A stretch of DNA of 64,000 nucleotides, from contig NC_133971.1 in the NCBI RefSeq assembly GCF_031877795.1, forward strand, positions 84,716,446-84,780,445, read 5' to 3'. This DNA comes from Strix aluco (Eukaryota > Chordata > Aves > Strigiformes > Strigidae). The notes under the pieces are model-generated. The model made no database searches, had not been told where the DNA came from, and saw nothing but the letters and a program-made list of their open reading frames with translations. Each line of letters begins with the position of its first letter. Positions within the stretch are counted from its first letter, which is position 1. The translations under genes were made by a program, and so were the position numbers. Shown in pieces: positions 23,801 to 33,800 of the stretch.

Positions 23801-24922
23801 AGTTTGTGTGCCAAATACATGCTTGGTGGTCACAGGGTAAGCTACAGAAAACATCCCTTAAAAACACCATGCAGCAGACTTACTGGGTTTAAACCACTAT
23901 CCAGAGAGCAACTGGACATCTGGATACGTGGATACAGATCAGCAGTTTCCTGGGTACACCTGCAGGTACCACCAAGGCTAGCAGTACTAAAAGTGAAGGC
24001 CTGTTTAATAAGCTATTAGCTTTATTTCCTGAAATCTTACTTTTCTATCAATATACGGTCCTCCCCATATAATTACAGGAATCACATCAGTGTGTTCACT
24101 TACTGGCTGGCCGAATATATGGATTCCAGGGGTCCAAATATGGTTTCCAACACAGGAGGTTTCAGCGTCCCTTTGGCCTTTAAAATTGTCACAAAGAACT
24201 AAGTAGAAAAAAAGAGAGAATTTCAAACAGGTAAAACTCACAGGTCACTCAAAGGTTTTTCGTGGCACACAGGAGAAGTAAGAAGTTGCATGCTCTTTAG
24301 GTCAAAAAGACATCAAATACTGTGAATGTCTACTTAAGATCTCTATCATCAGATTAAGCCTTCTTGATAACTTTGACCACAACTGTAAACATGCGGAACA
24401 GCACTACAGCACTGATAGTCTACTTCAGTATTGCTAGATGCATCTGTTTTTCACCACCTTGTTCATAATCTATCTTTGTCTTGTCTGTGTCCCTGCATTT
24501 CATACATCTCAGGCATCTTAAGGGTAGTCCCCAATGTAATCAAAACTTAAAGATTTATGTCTGTGTACAGACCAAAGCCAAGGGTCCAAACCATGAGCTA
24601 TTGGAAATTACAGACAAGGTAGAAGAAAAACAACAAAAAAAACTTTCAGCCCCAGCAGTCATCCCATGCAATAGGTATGTATCAAAGTCTTCCTCTTGAC
24701 CCTTCCTCATGACAACACAAATAGGTACGTGCTGTCTGAAAGTACCCGCACATCAGAAGGGGCCAAAATACTCACTGTGACCACCAAATCCAGCTGCTCA
24801 AGGTATTTGTGTTCGGTTTCCAGCAGCTCTTTGGCTGTCCGGCTGCGTTTTCTCTCCCAGCGAGCCCTTTGCTCTTCCACAGGGTTTGCTCCCGCCATAA
24901 ACAGCAGGCACGAGTCACGCAT
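14827..24922 (-). CDS. ARHGEF39: Rho guanine nucleotide exchange factor 39 (DH-PH)
   Basis: Coding exons in transcript order: 24922-24776, 24198-24104, 23690-23570, 22528-22410, 20805-20735, 19958-19830, 16278-16049, 15120-15032, 14842-14827 (stop TGA 14829-14827). All introns are GT-AG and the 1017 nt keep one frame: 338 aa, against about 335 in human. Residues about 18-205 form the DH domain (EEQRARWERKRSRTAKELLE, then ILKAKGTLKPP, later KLEDLLPLPLQRL, the conserved DH helix). Residues about 228-332 form the PH domain (RWYIREGWLLVVPSKGG, RMFFLFSDIFIATKP, DWYQSL). DH-PH proteins load GTP on Rho-family GTPases at membranes. The start Met (MRDSCLLFMAG) is the first in the exon; a second Met lies eight residues on. 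The splice acceptor of this exon is at 24958, so an upstream noncoding exon is needed. The last exon adds only four residues. Confidence 0.93.
18447..18992 (+). mobile_element. Endogenous retroviral LTR fragment in an ARHGEF39 intron
   Basis: I recognise the avian ERV LTR pattern: GGGTTAGAGTTCATTG, CATAGTAGCTGGTATGGGG, GTGCTGAAAACAGTGTTGAT, a TATA box (GTATATAAAGCTGGGGGAAG at 18708-18727), then GTCTTCCCAAGTAA, CCCTGCTTTCCTGGAGATGG and TCCGATTCTCTCCCCCATCC. Both ends are missing and no coding sequence is attached. The TATA box points along the plus strand, antisense to ARHGEF39, whose intron (16279-19829) holds it. Confidence 0.75.
20309..20500 (-). mobile_element. CR1 LINE 3' fragment
   Basis: AGTCATAGAATGGTTTTGGT followed by TGGAAGGAACC and CATCTAATCCAACTCC is the reversed 3' end of a CR1. 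It continues about 190 bp to CCTCACCACTCTCATC. It sits in an ARHGEF39 intron and is clearly more diverged than the copies at 58664 and 59870. Confidence 0.85.
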
Positions 24923-25228
24923 GGCAGCCTCAGGCTGATGTACAGAAAGGTAATGATCCTGAAGAGCCAAGAGAGACAGACACACAACAAAAGAATAACC
25001 TATGCTGCAGGGTAGGATTCTGAGCTATGAACCCTACACTTTGCTATGAAATAAGGGAAGTCAATCGCCAGCAACTACAATACATCTGTAAGATCAAGTG
25101 TGCAATCCCACTCACAAACCACTGCTTCCTGTGCTTTGCCCCATTCTTCACTCAAAATTCTCAATAAACCCAAGGAAGTTAGTGGGTGGAATAGGTACTG
25201 CATGTAGGAGTAGAAAACAGCCATAAGA

Positions 25229-25247
25229 GGGGGGGGGGGGGGGGGGG
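25229..25247 (+). repeat. Poly(G) run of 19
   Basis: Nineteen uninterrupted G bases, next to AGG and GGAGG. It lies in the presumed 5' intron of ARHGEF39. It can form a G-quadruplex and is also a classic site of sequencing or assembly error, so its exact length should not be trusted. Confidence 0.9.
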
Positions 25248-25781
25248 AGGCAGGCACTGTCATTTCAGTAGTTTGTGGTTTCAGAAATGAGAGAGACTGA
25301 GCAACTGCTGTGAATCACACTATCCACTTACTAACCAGCTTCGAGGCTGCTCTTGTCTCCTGCAAAAGCATCATGCTTTTGTTACAGGGAAAAAAAACTC
25401 CCTCTTTTATCATCCGCTCTCAGAGAAGAGGCATGTGTTGGCAGAGCACCAGTTAAATATTGCTGTACCTTTTGATCAAAAGGTAGTGCAGACTCTTGTG
25501 CACTTGCAGCATGAAGTCTGCAGTTTGTCTGGAAGCTGAGCTACCTCTACAAAAGTTCTGGCTTGCGCATGGATGAGCTGTATTAATACATAAAGATATG
25601 TCATTGTAGAGAAGGGAATTGGTCAAATTCCAGAGACATTTCAGACATCAATGTGTGAAACAAAACTTCCATGTCAAATAAGTACCAAGATCACTTAATG
25701 AGTTAGCAAAAGTCCAGATAACTGAGGGGCATGTACAGTATTTTATAGTTGCAGGAGCTTCTCCAGAGGTTTATCCTCATA

Positions 25782-26444
25782 TTGACAAGCAGCTGAACAT
25801 GAGCCAGCAGTGTGCCCAGGTGGCCAAGAAAGCCAACGGCATCCTGGCTAGTATTAGAAATAGTGTGACCAGCAGAAGTAGGGAGGTGATAGTCCCCTTG
25901 TGCTCTGCACTGGTGAGGCCACACCTGGAGTATTGTGTCCAGTTTTGGGCACCTCAATATGAGGAGAGATCTCGAGGTGCTGGAGCAAGTGCAGAGGAGG
26001 GCAACGAAGCTGGTGAAGGGCCTGGAGAAAAAAATCCTGTGAGGAGAGATTGAAGGAGTTGGGACTGTTTAGTTTGAGGAGGAGAAGGCTGAGGGGAGAC
26101 CTCATCACTCTCTACAGCTACCTGAAAGGACATTGTAGAGAGGTTGGTGTTGGTCTCTTCTCACAGGTAATTGGTGATAGAACAAGAGGGAATGGCTTTA
26201 AACTGCAACAGGGGAGGTTTAAACTGGGCATTAGGAAAAAATTTTTCACAGAAAGAGTGGTCAGACAGTGGAATAGGCTGCCCAGGGAGGGGGTGGAGTC
26301 ACCTTCCCCGGATGTCTTTAAGGGTCGTTTGGATGAGATGTTGGGGGATGTGGTGTAGGGGAGAACTTTGTAGAGTAGGGCTGATGGTTGGACTCGATAA
26401 TCCCAAGGGTCTTTTCCAACCTGAATGATTCTGTGATTCTGTGA
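25782..26444 (+). mobile_element. CR1 LINE 3' fragment (plus strand)
   Basis: It begins inside the reverse transcriptase C terminus (frame reads [20 protein letters not shown], then [16 protein letters not shown]) and runs through the 3' UTR to ATGATTCTGTGATTCTGTGA. Frames are broken. It lies between the first coding exon of ARHGEF39 and its likely promoter. Confidence 0.95.
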
Positions 26445-26961
26445 CACAGCCACAAGCCTAGCCAAGGCCACGTCTTGGTCAAAGAGGGCAGGCCTGGCAC
26501 CCCTGTGAATGGAAAGGCAGCACTGCAGGGAATACCACACAAGAGCTTAGCATTAGCATGCAGTTGCAAAGTACTCACCAATAATAGACTAAAATGCTAC
26601 CATTCGTGGAGTGCCTTTAGCCAGGGTAGGTTGCAGCTATGATTTTCATCTTGCAGCCCAGTTTCTTTTAACAAATAACAACTAAAAAAAGTTAGACCAG
26701 GTTTGACCATTTCCCGCTCACACAATAACAGCGCAAACACTCCCATTATTCCAAAATTACATTCGAACTGTCTCAGGTCTGTAGGGTGAGAGCTGTCTGG
26801 AGCTCATGGGTTGACTAGAAATACTTTAGCTCCGTGACAGAAACACTGCAGCTTGCTTCTGTCCTCTCAGGCTCAGAACAGAAACCAGTGAATGCTTTCT
26901 GTACAGTTAATGACATTAGCAATATTCCCTGTAACATTTCTAAAACTCCTCTTTTGCATAC

Positions 26962-27300
26962 CTTCTGAAGCCGCCGTTTATTACGGCAGCACAGCCGCTC
27001 TCGGTGCCTCAGAAGCGCTAACCGCCTCGCGGGCCAGCTCCAAGGGCCGCGCAGCTCCACATGCCCCCTCCGAGGCCGGTGGCTGCTGGGGAAGAGGCCG
27101 CAGGAAGGCCCAGGGAGGCCCCAGAGCGGCTCTTGCCTGCTCCTCCCCCTCCCGCTCCCAGCCGTCCCGCCGCCGCCGCGAGCCGGCCCTTCCACCCGGG
27201 GGGCGGCTGGGCGTGTCCCCCCGGGCCTGCACCGCCCCCAGCCCTCGGCCACCCCGCACGCTCCCCTCGGGCTCCGGGACGGGACCCCCGGGGTGGGGGC
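26962..27300 (-). promoter_or_regulatory. ARHGEF39: Probable ARHGEF39 promoter and noncoding first exon
   Basis: CpG-rich from about 26970. On the minus strand a good donor, TTCAGAAG|GTATGC, ends an exon at 26962 and could join the strong acceptor before the coding exon (CTCTTGGCTCTTCAG, exon edge 24958). The only ATG seen in the proximal part of this exon (plus about 27058-27060) meets a stop after 14 codons and is not in the ARHGEF39 frame; the frame that joins ARHGEF39 is open but has no ATG short of the CA repeat. So the coding start stays in the next exon. This is inferred from splice signals only; RNA data are needed to fix the start of transcription. Confidence 0.5.
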
Positions 27301-27324
27301 TGAGAGCGCGCGCACCCCCCCCCT

Positions 27325-27608
27325 ACACTCCACACACACACACACACACTCCACACACACACACACACTCTCCACACACACACACACACTCTCCACACAC
27401 ACACACACACACTCTCCACACACACACACACTCTCCACACACACACACACACTCCACACACACACACACACACTCCACACACACACACACACACTCCACA
27501 CAAACACACTCCACACACACACACACACTCTCCACACACACACACACACACACTCCACACACACACACACCCCCCCCACACACACACCCCCCACACACAC
27601 TCCACACA
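27325..27608 (+). repeat. Interrupted (CA)n repeat with CTC spacers
   Basis: About 280 bp of CA dinucleotides broken by CTCTCCA or CTCCA roughly every 18-24 bp, giving a second-order periodicity. It ends with CCCC-interrupted units (CACCCCCCCCACACAC). It creates long false open frames on both strands. It lies between the ARHGEF39 and myosin 5' ends. Confidence 0.97.
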
Positions 27609-27827
27609 GCGAGGCCCACTGCCGCCTCAGCCCCGCGTGCAGCCACACCACCACCGCCGCCCGTTACCTGCCGCTCCCCGCCGCCACCGCCCCGCGTTCA
27701 AACGGCGGCCCCGCCCCGGCGGGCGGTCCGGGGCGGAGCGGGAGCGGGAGCGGGGCGGGGCCGGGCCGGGCCGGGCCGGGCCGAGAAGACGAGGGCGAGC
27801 GGGCGGCGGTGCCGGCAGCCCTCAGGC
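27609..27827 (+). promoter_or_regulatory. GC-rich promoter region of the SH2 myosin
   Basis: CpG-dense sequence just before the myosin ATG, with GC-box-like GGGGCGG motifs (27730s, 27750s) and a (GGGCC)n run at about 27757-27782. No TATA box is seen. CpG density continues into exons 1-3. Transcription probably starts within this stretch. Confidence 0.6.
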
Positions 27828-30800
27828 ATGGTGTCGCTGGGGGAGCGATGCCCGGCGGCCGGGGACCTGGCGGCTTTAGCGGAGCTGGACGAGGCGTCGC
27901 TGCTGGGCGGGCTGCGGGAGCGGTTCCTGCGGCAGCAGATCTACGTGAGTGCCGGGGGCCGGGGCGGGGGGCGGCGGAGGCTCGGCTGACGGGCTCTCCG
28001 CTGACGGGCTCTCCCCCTCTCCGCCAGACCGGCGTCGGGGACATACTCATCGCCGTGAACCCCTTCCAGCCGCTGCCGCTCTACGGGAGAGAGGTGAGTC
28101 CCCGCGACCCCCGCCGGCCGGGCCCCGCCGCCCCCCGCCCAGCGCCTTCACCACCTCACCCCCTCCTCTTCCCCCCAGGTCTCCGAGCGGTACCGGTGCC
28201 ACGAGACAGGCGCGCTGCCCCCCCACATCTTCGCCGTGGCCAGCCGGGCCTACCACGGCATGCTGGGCCACCGGGGGGGCAGGCCCCAGAGCCAGTGCAT
28301 CGTCATCAGGTGAGGGCTGGGTGGGCGACCGGGCCGGACTGGGGGCTCGCCGGAGCCAGGCAGAGGAGGGGGACCGGGTGGCGGCCAGCGAGCTCTTGCT
28401 GGGCTCTGCCCGGTGAAGCTTCAGGCGAAGCTCATCTCTAGTGCTGGTGGTGTGACAAAACCCAACTGCGCTTGCAACACATTGCTCTTCCTGACCCATT
28501 TGCTTTCCAGACAGGAGAGCACGCAGGTTGTGAAGGGAGGTGTGTGGCAAAGGTAAGCTGGCTTTTGTGAAGCAGCTCAGCTGCCGATGCTGGTAACACA
28601 GCTAAATATGTCAGGTTTGCATCTGGAGGGCAATTGGTATTGGAAGGATTTAACCAAAGGTTATCTGTAATGAGAGGAACCTCTTTTCCCAAAGTGGATC
28701 TTCCCATATATAACCACAGAGCAGGAGAAAGAAGAACAGAAGCTTTTTTGTCCCAAGACCTTTGGTAATCTGGTCTGGGAAAAATCTTACTGTCCTGGGC
28801 ACTTCTGTGCACTAGAAGGGAAAAAAAATGGGCTCTTGTAACCTAAGAGCTTACCCCTGTCACAAACATTTCACTCTGTGATGTTTTTGTTCTGCTGAAA
28901 CTGTACAGGACAGCAGATAGTATCAAGTAGCAGAGAAAGCTTCAGACAACATCAACTAGCAGAGAAAGCCTCAAACAACATCAAGGAGAAAGCCTCAAAA
29001 CACTAACTGTGTTCTGGCTATCGTACAGAACAGTTTAAATGTCATCTTGGTGAAAATGTTAATTGCCAGCTTGTTTGATTTAATACTCCCTTCTTTATAT
29101 TGGCCTTCCAGTCATTTTAACAGTATTTTCAGTCTACACAGTGTGGAAAAAACTTGCTGAATTACTGCTGAGTGTTGTGGTGGGACGGGGAGCTGACCTT
29201 GAGGGTCACTTGAGCCCCATTCATTTCTCTACCTGCATGCCATCAGTGCCTGTGCTTCACGTGAAGTGCTCTCATGAAGTGTTTGGTGGCCATGGAGTCA
29301 GCAGGTGGAAGAGGGGATGCTGGTAGGGCTCTTAGGATGGAAAACAGTCATAGTGTTTGTCTTGGGAGATGGAAGACAAGAACAAGTAACCTTTGGGCAT
29401 TTGCCAAGAAGTCAGTGGTCTCATTGTTTTCTCTCAGCAGTTTGTGGTCTCAGAGATGAGAGTCTGAACTACTCCTGTTGTGCATCTTGCAACCCTATTA
29501 ACTGGTCTGTGTGTTGCTGTCACAGGAAGCTCATGGTTTTGCTTTCTGCAAGTGGTGAAACATTCATTAATAAGATTAGCAATCATGGCTAAAGTTGGGG
29601 TGGAGGGGGAGGACGAAGTCACCCCTCTTAGATAGTTCATCAGAACAGCATGGGGACAGACCAGGTTCCACTATTCCTTGTGGTCTCTTTGGTCTCTCCA
29701 ACTTAGTCTGGGAGTTCTGGATGGCATGTTTCAGAGGCTGATGTTGTACACAGTGGCTGCCCCTGGGTGGCAAATGCTTATTGCAATCAAGTTGTCCCGT
29801 GCTGCAAATTCCACTGGCTCCTCTTGCCTTCCCATTCCCAGTGGGTGTTAGTCACAGCCTGAGTATGCTGTGGTACAGCACTTGGGTCTCCTGGAGATGA
29901 CTTTGCTTTTTTCACAGCCTGGGGCAGTTACACACCTGCAGCTGGAGAGTGTTTTCATGATCTGATAAAGCTGTTGTGCTTGCTGGAGGATACAAGGATA
30001 AGCTTGAACCATGGGAGTGTTGACTGATAGTGCTTCTGTGGAGGAGGGAAGTCACTGAAGACAAAAAACATACACTGAGCAGGAGCACTGTCTGGATGGC
30101 ATGTTCCCAACTGGCAAAATGGTCTTACTATCTTTGTGCACATTCAGATGGTGATGGCTTGATCTGTGCTTGAGATCAGGTATCTGTTGTATTTGAGGTA
30201 TTTAGCCACCTATGACACATACTTGATCCCAAGCACAGCTACTGAGAGCTACAAAGCAGTAAAGCCACACCAGATGCTCAAAGTTCAGGTGTGGAAACAG
30301 AAGCCTGCCCTCAAGTATACCTTCAGCATTTCCTGCATTTGTTTTTTTCTGTGCGTACACTGAAGTTCTCTGCCCGTATGACGTTGTCAGTCAAGGACAC
30401 GTTGTCTCACTGATTGTACATTCCCCCTCCCAGGACGGGGGAAACTGTGCTTTCCGAGTGCTGCTTGTTTGACTTGGAGGTGGAGGTGCTGGGCACGTGT
30501 GACGGCGGAGTGACGTGCACCGCTGCCGCTGTGGGTGTGCGGGCAGCTCTGCGGTGGCATGACCACCTTCTCAGCTGGCTGATGCATGTGAATGTGTGAA
30601 GTGCCTGAGATTTGAGATTGCTGCAGTATCTCAAGATCAGTACTCAGTTGTGAATGTGAGATGGATGGGGCAAATCTCTTTGAAGAAAGAGGAAGCTATC
30701 GACTCCAGCGTATGTGACTCCAGTCGATCTATCAGATCACTTTTGAAGGAGGTTGTTTTCCAGAAGTTAGATACAGTTTTTTCTTAAGAAACGGGGCAAA

Positions 30801-33800
30801 TGGTCTGTTGGGTGCACCCCATCCAGAAGTGATGGCATGGGGTATACCTCTACTTCCTTGTAGATGAGGGGAAAAATTCCCCTGAAGAGGGATCAGTACC
30901 TTGTGGAATCCACTGTGTAAAGCTGTGGTGTGAGTTTGTACTCACACATGCAGTTTAGCTGAAAAAGTTATGAAACTCTTGGACAGGGAAGCACTCTCGA
31001 GGGATGGGACACTAAGACATAAGGGGCAAAACAAATATACAAAGGAATTTCCTTTGCTTTTTCTTGGCAGTGGAGAGAGCGGTGCAGGGAAAACAGAGAG
31101 TACGAAGCTATTGTTGCAGCACATAATGAACCTATGCAAAGGCAACTCGCAGCTGGAACAGCAGATCCTTCAGGTAGGTCATTACCTGATGGTGCTTGAA
31201 GGTGCAGAAGCAACACTGCTGCAGGACAGCTTGCATAAGGCTCAGGAAGCCTGCTGATGAATCACCACTGGAAGTCAGGGAGCAAAACATGAGACACATA
31301 AGAAAATAGTGGGTAAGGATGGTGAAATGGCTGACCACAAATTAGAAGGTTGGTAGGTCAGCAGTTCTGCTTGCTGGGAATGTACTGGTATCTTAAATGA
31401 TAGAAAACTATTGCAGTCATTTATCATGTTCTCTGTGACAAGGCATTAGGGGCATTTTTAGGAGGAACAAGGACTTTTATTAGAAAAATTAAGTCTTGAT
31501 TTAATGGTACACAGGGATGGAGAATCCACACAGTCTTCAGTCACCTTTCCTTGGCTACTTCTACTTACTGTCAGGCACATACCTGCTAACTTCATCTTTG
31601 CTATTTTCATACACCTTTGCTAGCTGATTTTGAAATGTATTTGTCTCTTTGGTCTGAAGTATTTCCACTTGAATTGCTCCCCAAGGTGTTGTGAGGTTTT
31701 TTTGATCACATCATACTTTAACTGTCCATGTGATAGATTAAGCAGATTGAGTTCTTGGACTACTTCATTTTAAAGTCTGTGTTTACAGGTTTCCTGTAGA
31801 GGCAGAGAGATCTTTCTGTGTGTGGTGGGTTAACTTTGGCTGGACACCAGGTGCCCACCAAGCCTCTCTATCACCCCTACTCCTCAACTGGACAGAGGAG
31901 AGAAAAATACGACAAAAGGCTTGTGGGTCAAGATAAGGACAGAGAGGTCACCCAGCAGTTATTGTCACAGGCAAAACACAGTCGACTTGGGGAAAATTAA
32001 TTTATTGCCAATTAACATCAGAGTAGGATAATGAGAAATAAGAACAAATCTTAAAACACCTTCCTCCCACCCCTCCCTTCCTCCCAGGCTCAACTTCACT
32101 CCTGATTTCTCTGCCTCCTCACCACCAGCGGTGCAGGAGGATGAGGAATGGGCTTTGTGGTCAGTTCATCACACATTGTCTCTGCTGCTCCTTTCTTCTC
32201 ACCTTCATCCCCTGGTCCAGCGTGGAGTCCCTCCTGTGGGAGACAGTCCTCCACGAACTTCTCCAACATGTGTCCTTCCCACAGGCTGCAGTTCTTCACG
32301 AACTGCCCCAGCGTGGGTCCCTCCCATGGGGTGCAGTCCTTCAGGAACAGACTGCTCCAGCGTAGGTCCCCCATGGTGCCACAAGTCCTGCCAGCAAACC
32401 TGCTCCAGCATGGGCTCCTCTCTCCACAGGTCCTGCCAGGAGCCTGCTCCAGTGTGGGCTTCCCACAGGGTCAGAACCTCCTTTGGGCACATCCCCCTGC
32501 TCTGGTGTGGGGTCTTCCACATGCTGTAGATGGAGATCTGCTCCACCATTAACCTCCATGGGTGCAGGGCACTGCTGCCTCACCATGGGCTTCACCATGG
32601 GCTTCACCATGGGCTTCACCATGGGCTGCACCATGGGCTTCACCATGGGCTGCAGGGGAATCTCTGCTCCAGTGCCTGAAGTACCTCCTCCCCTCCTTCT
32701 TCACTGACCTTGGTGTCTGCGGAGTTGTTTCTCCCACATATTTTCGCTCCTATCTTCTGGCTCCTGTAGCACAGGGTTTTTTTCCCCTTCTCAAATATGT
32801 TATCACAGAGGTGCTATTGCTGATGGCTTGGCCTTGGCCAGCAGTGGGTCTGTCTTCGAGCCATATGTTGGACGTGGGGAAAGCTTCTGGCATCTTCTCA
32901 CAGAAGCCACCCCTGTAGCCCCCCCACTACCGAAACCTTGCTGTGTAAACCCAATACACTGCACCATGCTTTGGGCTCTGGAAGAGCTTATTATTTCAGT
33001 GTGGTATCATCCACAGTGGATCCGAGGTGAATGTCTGTGCTCCGTTGTGGGAACACAGCATTGATATACCTGGTGGCTCTGCTTGGAGCTGGCTTGGGCC
33101 ACACTGCTGCTCCTGACCTGAGCAGGTTCAGGAGGCAGGATAGCTGTGTTTGCTCAGCGTAGTGCCTGAAGCCAGCCTGCAATTCTTCCACTGGAAACAA
33201 ATTTCACTTCAGTCCAGGTGAGCTGCCCTTGGAAAGCCTGGAGGTGATGGTGAAGAAATAATAGGTATCTTATGTGGTTCCTGTAGATATATGCAAGGAC
33301 TAAGTTAGCCCTTTTGGGATTACAGTGTCATGCTGTAAAGCCGTGTTCAGCAGGCTGCTCAGCATGTACCCTAAGGCATCATTCTTCCAGTCAGCAGGCA
33401 TTATTTGCTCAAATATAGAAAAATTGTCATTTCACCTTGTTTCCAGCCAGTTTACCAAGCTGATCTGATTGTTCTGTTAGTTTCTTTATAATTCACTGTC
33501 CTGAGTCTTGTGCTATCTACAAACTTCAGTAGCTAAGTTACCATGCTTGCATTTACTGAGTGCCATGTTTACCTTGTTTACTGTTGTAGTATAGCAGTCC
33601 AATTATCTAGTGATACCATGTCAGATGCTTTGTGGAAATCCGTTATACCAACCTTATATTTTAACAGATGAGTCAATGATCTTACTGAGATCAAATCAAT
33701 TTGTGCTTATTTTCAGTAATCTCATGCTGCTAATGTTTGTTACATTTGCCTCTTTCAGTTCCTTTATCCAGGGTATGATAAAACAGGTGCTCTTGGGTAC

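Noticed and set aside
26892-28441. Long open frames (365 and 382 codons plus, 279 and 195 codons minus) across the CpG region
   Set aside because: They are made by the CA repeat (runs of His-Thr or Val-Cys) and GC-rich DNA. They cross real splice sites of myosin exons 1-3 and match no family.
28310-31070. An extra myosin exon in the 2.8-kb intron 3
   Set aside because: The flanking exons join exactly inside [10 protein letters not shown], so no residue is missing between them.
32131-32707. Overlapping open frames on both strands at 32.1-32.7 kb
   Set aside because: They are translations of LTR-internal and 12-bp repeats (MGFT, SPWA and the like), not genes.
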